From: Candidatus Aegiribacteria sp.
GTDB lineage: Bacteria > Fermentibacterota > Fermentibacteria > Fermentibacterales > JCC-6
Direction of reading: 5' to 3'
Assembly (NCBI GenBank): GCA_013138965.1
Contig: WTBT01000003.1
Location: forward strand, 1-64,000
Length of the DNA: 64,000 nucleotides
The notes under the pieces are model-generated. The model ran no database searches. It was not told the DNA's origin and was given only the letters and a program-made list of their open reading frames with translations. Below are positions 60,127-64,000 of this stretch, one piece after another (position 1 is the stretch's first letter; every line of letters begins with the position of its first letter). A program made the translations under genes and the position numbers.

Positions 60127-60720
60127 ATGAAATCAGTACTGAGGATTCTAGCTGTCTTTGCGTTATTCGGTATAGCGACTGCTGATTATACGAAAACCTG
60201 TAGCTGGGAAGGCACCGCAACTATTCTGGGGCAGTACGGAGACGTTCTTGCCTCCATTTCCACAGTCAATGTACACGCCGGAACACAGTCACTTTACCTT
60301 GTGCACGATGCCGGATCCGGAATCCCCCAGGCCTTCGTCGCTCTTATTACGGGATTACTTCCGGGGGACAATGTTCACGGTGAATTCTGGCGTTACGATG
60401 TCACATCGGGCGCTTCACCCTCATGCAGAATCTGGGGTCACTGGATTTCTGATCCCGGTGATATCAATAGTTACTCGGGTTATGCCGGTGGCAACACTTC
60501 TCACGGCCCGGGTACGGGCTGGGATCTTGCTTCCTGGACATGGAGCGCTGGAGCTGGAAATGAAAATCTTGTAATTGAAGTGAGAATCCACGAATCTGCC
60601 GGTGATTACATATGGATAGACGACATGAGCATTACCGCTCCCGATAATGCCACGATTCTTACCCCTGACGAAACTCCCGTTCATCGCACCACATGGGGTG
60701 AAATAAAGGTAGCGTTTTAG
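60127..60720 (+). CDS. secreted beta-sandwich protein with TWGEIK C-terminal tail
   Basis: A 197-residue exported protein. The signal peptide is MKSVLRILAVFALFGIATA; the ATG at 60127 follows AAAGGAC. The mature domain is a jelly-roll (CBM/discoidin-like) with SWEGTATILGQYGDVLASI, GTQSLYLVHDAGSG, GEFWRYDVTSGASP and DYIWIDDMSITAP. After a short linker (ILTPDETPVH) it ends RTTWGEIKVAF, nearly identical in pattern to the tail of the protein at 29441-30124. No catalytic residues are visible. It could bind carbohydrate or another surface ligand. Confidence 0.78.
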   Translation: MKSVLRILAVFALFGIATADYTKTCSWEGTATILGQYGDVLASISTVNVHAGTQSLYLVHDAGSGIPQAFVALITGLLPGDNVHGEFWRYDVTSGASPSCRIWGHWISDPGDINSYSGYAGGNTSHGPGTGWDLASWTWSAGAGNENLVIEVRIHESAGDYIWIDDMSITAPDNATILTPDETPVHRTTWGEIKVAF

Positions 60721-60800
60721 CCCGGATGCGAAGATAGTATCCCGGGAGTAACAAAATATCTGAACCTGTCCCAGTTCAAATTCCCAGAGGAGGTCTGAGT

Positions 60801-61064
60801 TTAGGGTTTTACCGTCTGTGGTATAATGTCAGATCTGATCAATCTTTTAGACACGCTTGCCGAATGGCCTCCTTCACCCGCCGGGTCATCCACGTCAATC
60901 CAGAAGCGTCCGCTGATTTCGAACGTTTTGGCCTTGCCCTCGGCAGCTAATAATTTCACCGCCCCGGATAGGGTATCGCCGTCTTGCTTTGCGTTGCGCT
61001 CCAACGCATTGAAAATAGCAGGAGTACATAAAAAAATACCAGTGTCAAAACCAAAATGACCCAA
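60801..61064 (-). pseudogene. sugar-nucleotidyltransferase fragment
   Basis: About 80 residues matching the C-terminal half of a MobA-like NTP-transferase of the kind fused to CDP-alcohol transferases: G-I-F-L-C-T-P-A-I-F-N-A-L, TLSGAVKLLAAEGKAKTFEI, GRFWIDVDDP and LIRSDIIP. The N-terminal half with the nucleotide-binding motif is absent and the fragment begins within direct repeat copy B, suggesting that the repeat or a deletion at it truncated the gene. Confidence 0.65.
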
Positions 61065-61160
61065 AACGACATATCCGACCCAATATCATCCTATTTCGCT
61101 ACCCGAACTCCGCAGCCGTCAATGAAATCAACCCTCCGATCCCTGCGAAACCGCCGCATT
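61051..61160 (+). repeat. dispersed direct repeat, copy B
   Basis: 110 bp, same orientation as copy A at 58603-58720, with high identity except for two indels. It abuts the truncated end of the nucleotidyltransferase fragment. Confidence 0.85.
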
Positions 61161-61227
61161 CAGGATAATCCTCTTCGTCCGTCATTCCCCTTGAAGCGAT
61201 GAAGGGTATAGCTTCGGGTATGGGTCT

Positions 61228-61809
61228 TTAATTACCGAAGAGTTCACGACCTTTCCTGAATGCCTCGAGGTTCACTTCCAGCGCCTTGGGGGGCACCCGT
61301 TCCTCTATTGCCTTCTTCCAGTGTACTTCATCAATCGGCAGATGAGGTGACACCGCTCCTATCAGTACGACATTCACAACCCTGAGGTTGCCGAGTTCCT
61401 CTGCGATCTCTACAGCGGGAATGAGGGTTACCGGAAGGTTCTCTTTTTCAATTATCGCGTTCACGTCCGGATATTCCGCATGCCCTGTATTAACCGTCAT
61501 GGGAGTGATCGCAAGATCGCAGGCTACAAGTTTGCCGTGGGGAGCAAGGTAATGAGACCATCTCAGGCTTTCCATCTTTTCCATGGAAAGGATAAGATCC
61601 GCACATCCCTTTTCTACAAGTGGACTGTTTATTTTGTCCCCGAAACGGACATGGCTTGATACGCTTCCGCCGCGCTGGGACATTCCGTGGACTTCGCTCT
61701 TCTTGACATCATTCCCCGCGAGAAGGGCAGCCGCGCACATAATTTCACTGGCAAGTAGTATCCCCTGTCCGCCGGTTCCGCAGATGATAACATTGGTTAC
61801 GGATTTCAT
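61228..61809 (-). CDS. iorB: indolepyruvate:ferredoxin oxidoreductase beta subunit
   Basis: A 193-residue gamma-type (POR-gamma-like) subunit of the 2-oxoacid:ferredoxin oxidoreductase superfamily. NVIICGTGGQGILLASEIM is the classical opening, and EVHGMSQRGGSVSSHVRFGD and PLVEKGCADLILSMEKMES are diagnostic of IorB. It starts at ATG 61809 behind GGGAGGA in a 4-bp overlap with iorA. With IorA it oxidatively decarboxylates aromatic 2-oxoacids to acyl-CoA and reduces ferredoxin. Confidence 0.93.
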   Translation of the reverse strand: MKSVTNVIICGTGGQGILLASEIMCAAALLAGNDVKKSEVHGMSQRGGSVSSHVRFGDKINSPLVEKGCADLILSMEKMESLRWSHYLAPHGKLVACDLAITPMTVNTGHAEYPDVNAIIEKENLPVTLIPAVEIAEELGNLRVVNVVLIGAVSPHLPIDEVHWKKAIEERVPPKALEVNLEAFRKGRELFGN

Positions 61810-63590
61810 GTCAGTCCTCCCATATCCTTGGAGATGGCATCTACAGGGCATACCTGAACACACATATCACAGTCGGGCCAGCAGAGATGTCTGCTGATCT
61901 CCGGCTTTTCACCGTCCCAGGTTATGGCGGGACAACCCAGTTTCATACAGAGCCTGCAGCTTATGCATTTTTCGGAGTCCACCACCGCAATGCCTTTTCG
62001 AATCGGTTTGTAAGCCATTATGCAAGGTCTCCTAGTAATAATTACGGAGAGTTCTTCGCGGTCCATTTCCTCTTTGAAAACCTTTTCCATTTCCGTCAGA
62101 TCGTGTGGATCGACAACACGGATATGTTTGACTCCGCAGGCTGCAACCATCTTCTCCAGATCAAGAACGGGAGCGGGTTCTCCTCGGAGATTCTTCCCTG
62201 TGGTTGGGTTTTCCTGTCCTCCGGTCATAGCCGTAAGGCTGTTGTCCATGATCATTACCGTTCCGGTATTGCCGTTATACACCATATCTATAAGGCCGGT
62301 TATTCCCGAATGGACGAAAGTTGACTCGCCTATGGCAGCAACAAGTTTGCCCATTCCTTCCCTTCCCACAGCCTTTTCGATACCCGCGAGGACACCAATG
62401 GAGGCTCCCATGCATACCGTTGTTTCCAGCGCGTTGTGAGGAGGCATCAGCCCCAGTGTATAACAGCCTATATCACCTGTTGAACTGCCGCCAAGTTTGC
62501 TCAGACAGTAGAAAGCCCCTCTATGGGGACATCCCGCACACAGGGCCGGAGGTCTCGCCGGGAGCTTTATCTCGCTGAAGGTTATTTCCCTGGTAGTACC
62601 GGGGTGAACCGCTTTCCTTACGATCTCAGGATTCAGCTCTCCCTCAATGGGAATGATGTTCTTTCCATCAGCCTGAATGAGGAACCTGGCTTTGATGTTC
62701 TCCTCGAGGTAGGGATCGTTCTCCTCAATGAAGACAATTCTGTCCACCATATTAATGAATTTTTCTATAAGATTCCAGGGCAATGGATTAGATATGCCTA
62801 TCTTGAGTACGCTGGCTTCGGGGCTTACTTCCTTGACGTACTGGTAGGATATTCCGCCTGTGATTATGCCAAGTGATGTGTCTCCCTCTTCAATTCTGTT
62901 CAGAGAGCATTCCGAACCCCAGGCGGAAATATCTTCAAGTCTTTGCTCAACTCTGCTGTGCATCGCCCTTGCGTGGGCGGGAATAGGAACCCTTTTCTTT
63001 ATATCTGCCACGTAACCCTTTACGGGCACTTCCTTTCTGGGGCCGACCTTTACCATGCTTTTTGAATGACAGATCCTTGTTGTCAGCCTGAGAAGAACAG
63101 GTGTGTCGAAATCTTCGGAGATCCTCAGCCCCTCTCCCACCATATCCTTGGCTTCCTGGCTGTCCGAGGGCTCCAGGATAACTACTTTGGCGGCTTTTCC
63201 CATGAGCCTGTTGTCCTGCTCGTTCTGGCTCGAATGCATGCCCGGATCATCAGCGGATACGATTACGATACCACCCGTCGCGCCGATATAGCTGAGCGTG
63301 AAAAGAGGATCAGCGGCCACGTTAAGCCCCACATGCTTCATTGCCGACAGAACCCGTGCTCCCGCGAACGAAGCGCCGGCAACTACTTCAAGCCCTACCT
63401 TTTCATTTGGAGCCCACTGAGCGTCTATCTCATCGTACTCTTCAGCGATCGTTTCAAGAATTTCGGTTGAAGGTGTTCCGGGATAGGCCGAGGCAAAGTG
63501 AACACCGTATTCCCAGGCCCCTCTGGCCACGGCTTCATTACCCGAAAGAAGGATGGTTCCTTCTTCTATAGTATTCAGTTTTTTCCTCAT
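61806..63590 (-). CDS. iorA: indolepyruvate:ferredoxin oxidoreductase alpha subunit
   Basis: A 594-residue TPP-dependent catalytic subunit. The N-terminal domain has GNEAVARGAWEYGVHFASAY, YPGTPSTEI and the ADDPGMHSSQNEQDNR motif. The TPP domain carries CAGCPHRGAFYCLSKL, GDIGCYTLG and MGASIGVLAGIEKAVG, with GNTGTVMIMDNSLTAMTGGQ. The C-terminus ends in two [4Fe-4S] ferredoxin motifs, CISCRLCMKLGCP and CWPDCDMCVQVCP, the first slightly modified (C-xx-C-xx-C-xxx-C). It follows the butyrate kinase gene by 16 bp and overlaps iorB by 4 bp, so all three are probably co-transcribed. Confidence 0.95.
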   Translation of the reverse strand: MRKKLNTIEEGTILLSGNEAVARGAWEYGVHFASAYPGTPSTEILETIAEEYDEIDAQWAPNEKVGLEVVAGASFAGARVLSAMKHVGLNVAADPLFTLSYIGATGGIVIVSADDPGMHSSQNEQDNRLMGKAAKVVILEPSDSQEAKDMVGEGLRISEDFDTPVLLRLTTRICHSKSMVKVGPRKEVPVKGYVADIKKRVPIPAHARAMHSRVEQRLEDISAWGSECSLNRIEEGDTSLGIITGGISYQYVKEVSPEASVLKIGISNPLPWNLIEKFINMVDRIVFIEENDPYLEENIKARFLIQADGKNIIPIEGELNPEIVRKAVHPGTTREITFSEIKLPARPPALCAGCPHRGAFYCLSKLGGSSTGDIGCYTLGLMPPHNALETTVCMGASIGVLAGIEKAVGREGMGKLVAAIGESTFVHSGITGLIDMVYNGNTGTVMIMDNSLTAMTGGQENPTTGKNLRGEPAPVLDLEKMVAACGVKHIRVVDPHDLTEMEKVFKEEMDREELSVIITRRPCIMAYKPIRKGIAVVDSEKCISCRLCMKLGCPAITWDGEKPEISRHLCWPDCDMCVQVCPVDAISKDMGGLT

Positions 63591-63606
63591 TTGCCGCCTT
63601 TCGTGT

Positions 63607-64000
63607 CTATCTGTATACCTTTACTTCTTCAACGGAATCGAGAACTCTGAGAACACCTCTCATAAGCGCTTCGAGTTCTTCTTCTCCGGGAAAGATAATG
63701 ATCTTTCCAAGGTACTCAAGGTTCTGCTCAAGTCTGTTCATCATCCATCTGTTGTGCGCTATACCCCCGGTAACGACAACCGCGTCAACTTTCCCCGCAA
63801 GGGCTGCTGCCATGGCTCCCGCTTCCTTTGTTATCTGGTATGCCATCGCGCGGAGAGCGATGTCACAACTCTCATCACCTTCCTCAGCCCGTTTCAGAGC
63901 CTCGCCCACATGATCGGTGCCGGTATAAGCCATAAGGCCACCGCGCTTCAGCAGCATCACTTTCATCTCTTTCCAGGTGTAATCACCTGACAGACACAGC
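63607..64000 (-). CDS. buk: butyrate kinase, partial (continues past the right edge)
   Basis: The C-terminal 130 residues of a butyrate kinase (acyl-phosphate + ADP to carboxylate + ATP). Codons to the window edge continue in frame without a stop (L-S-G-D-Y-T-W-K-E ahead of MKVMLLKRGGLMAYTG). Diagnostic stretches are GGLMAYTGTDHVGEALKRAE, MAYQITKEAGAMAAALAGKV, DAVVVTGGIAHNRWMM and IIIFPGEEELEALMRGVL. The N-terminal nucleotide-binding part lies outside the window. The ATG at 63966 is an internal Met. First visible gene of the buk-iorA-iorB run. Confidence 0.92.
   Translation of the reverse strand, partial: LCLSGDYTWKEMKVMLLKRGGLMAYTGTDHVGEALKRAEEGDESCDIALRAMAYQITKEAGAMAAALAGKVDAVVVTGGIAHNRWMMNRLEQNLEYLGKIIIFPGEEELEALMRGVLRVLDSVEEVKVYR

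Noticed and set aside
1-64000. CRISPR array
   Set aside because: No regularly spaced direct repeats with unique spacers were seen on either strand.

Overview
The window looks like one contig of a Gram-negative bacterium from the FCB side of the tree or a neighbouring candidate phylum; Fermentibacterota-like is my best guess, inferred from gene content and not from a marker search. The reasons are three secreted proteases with T9SS-type C-terminal sorting domains (two of them tandem gingipain-like C25 enzymes), several beta-barrel outer-membrane proteins, an LpxL-type acyltransferase, and a fermentative ferredoxin metabolism (indolepyruvate:ferredoxin oxidoreductase plus butyrate kinase). Coding is dense, with many ATGA/GTGA stop-start overlaps and frequent TTG/GTG starts behind strong GGAGG sites.

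Layout. 0.5-2.8 kb: an AT-rich restriction-modification locus (5mC methyltransferase, divergent HTH controller and PD-(D/E)XK nuclease). 3.5-7.4 kb: a minus-strand operon of nitroreductase, M24 aminopeptidase, TadA and a secreted metallophosphoesterase. 7.6-10 kb: Hsp20 and a secreted papain-like protease. 10-15 kb: phosphomannomutase, a multi-PAS hybrid kinase and an EamA transporter. 15-18.9 kb: a PadR-controlled cluster with DUF5320, two NifX/NifB-like proteins, a zinc-ribbon protein and two MinD-type ATPases carrying ferredoxin inserts. 19-23 kb: a thioesterase, a large HEAT-like protein and a YbaK-type deacylase.

23-31.7 kb is an accessory region: an AAA ATPase gene enclosed by two copies of a 56-bp palindrome, a winged-helix/nucleotidyltransferase pair, a DUF234-type ATPase, a HigBA module, scrambled group II intron remnants, a secreted lectin-like protein and a Fic AMPylase. 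It ends near tRNA-Arg(ACG), the expected substrate of the TadA at 5.1 kb.

32-46 kb is mostly core: lipoprotein, two-gene ABC transporter, fused SecDF, envelope proteins, an rrf2-iscU-iscS operon, acyltransferase and inositol monophosphatase. 46-51 kb holds the tandem C25 peptidases. 51-58.6 kb holds DUF1846 and then rpsF-ssb-ssb2-rpsR-DUF2232-rplI-tsaD-acpS-nnr. 58.6-61.2 kb is a degraded patch with a roughly 110-bp direct repeat, an ABC-2 permease fragment and a nucleotidyltransferase fragment. The right edge is a buk-iorA-iorB operon on the minus strand, with buk running off the window.

How the genes fit together: the iorAB/buk operon implies energy from amino-acid-derived 2-oxoacids with reduced ferredoxin; the iscUS operon and the NifX/MinD cluster serve iron-sulfur chemistry; the secreted C1 and C25 proteases would supply the peptides, with the M24 aminopeptidase finishing their degradation. 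This physiological picture is inference.
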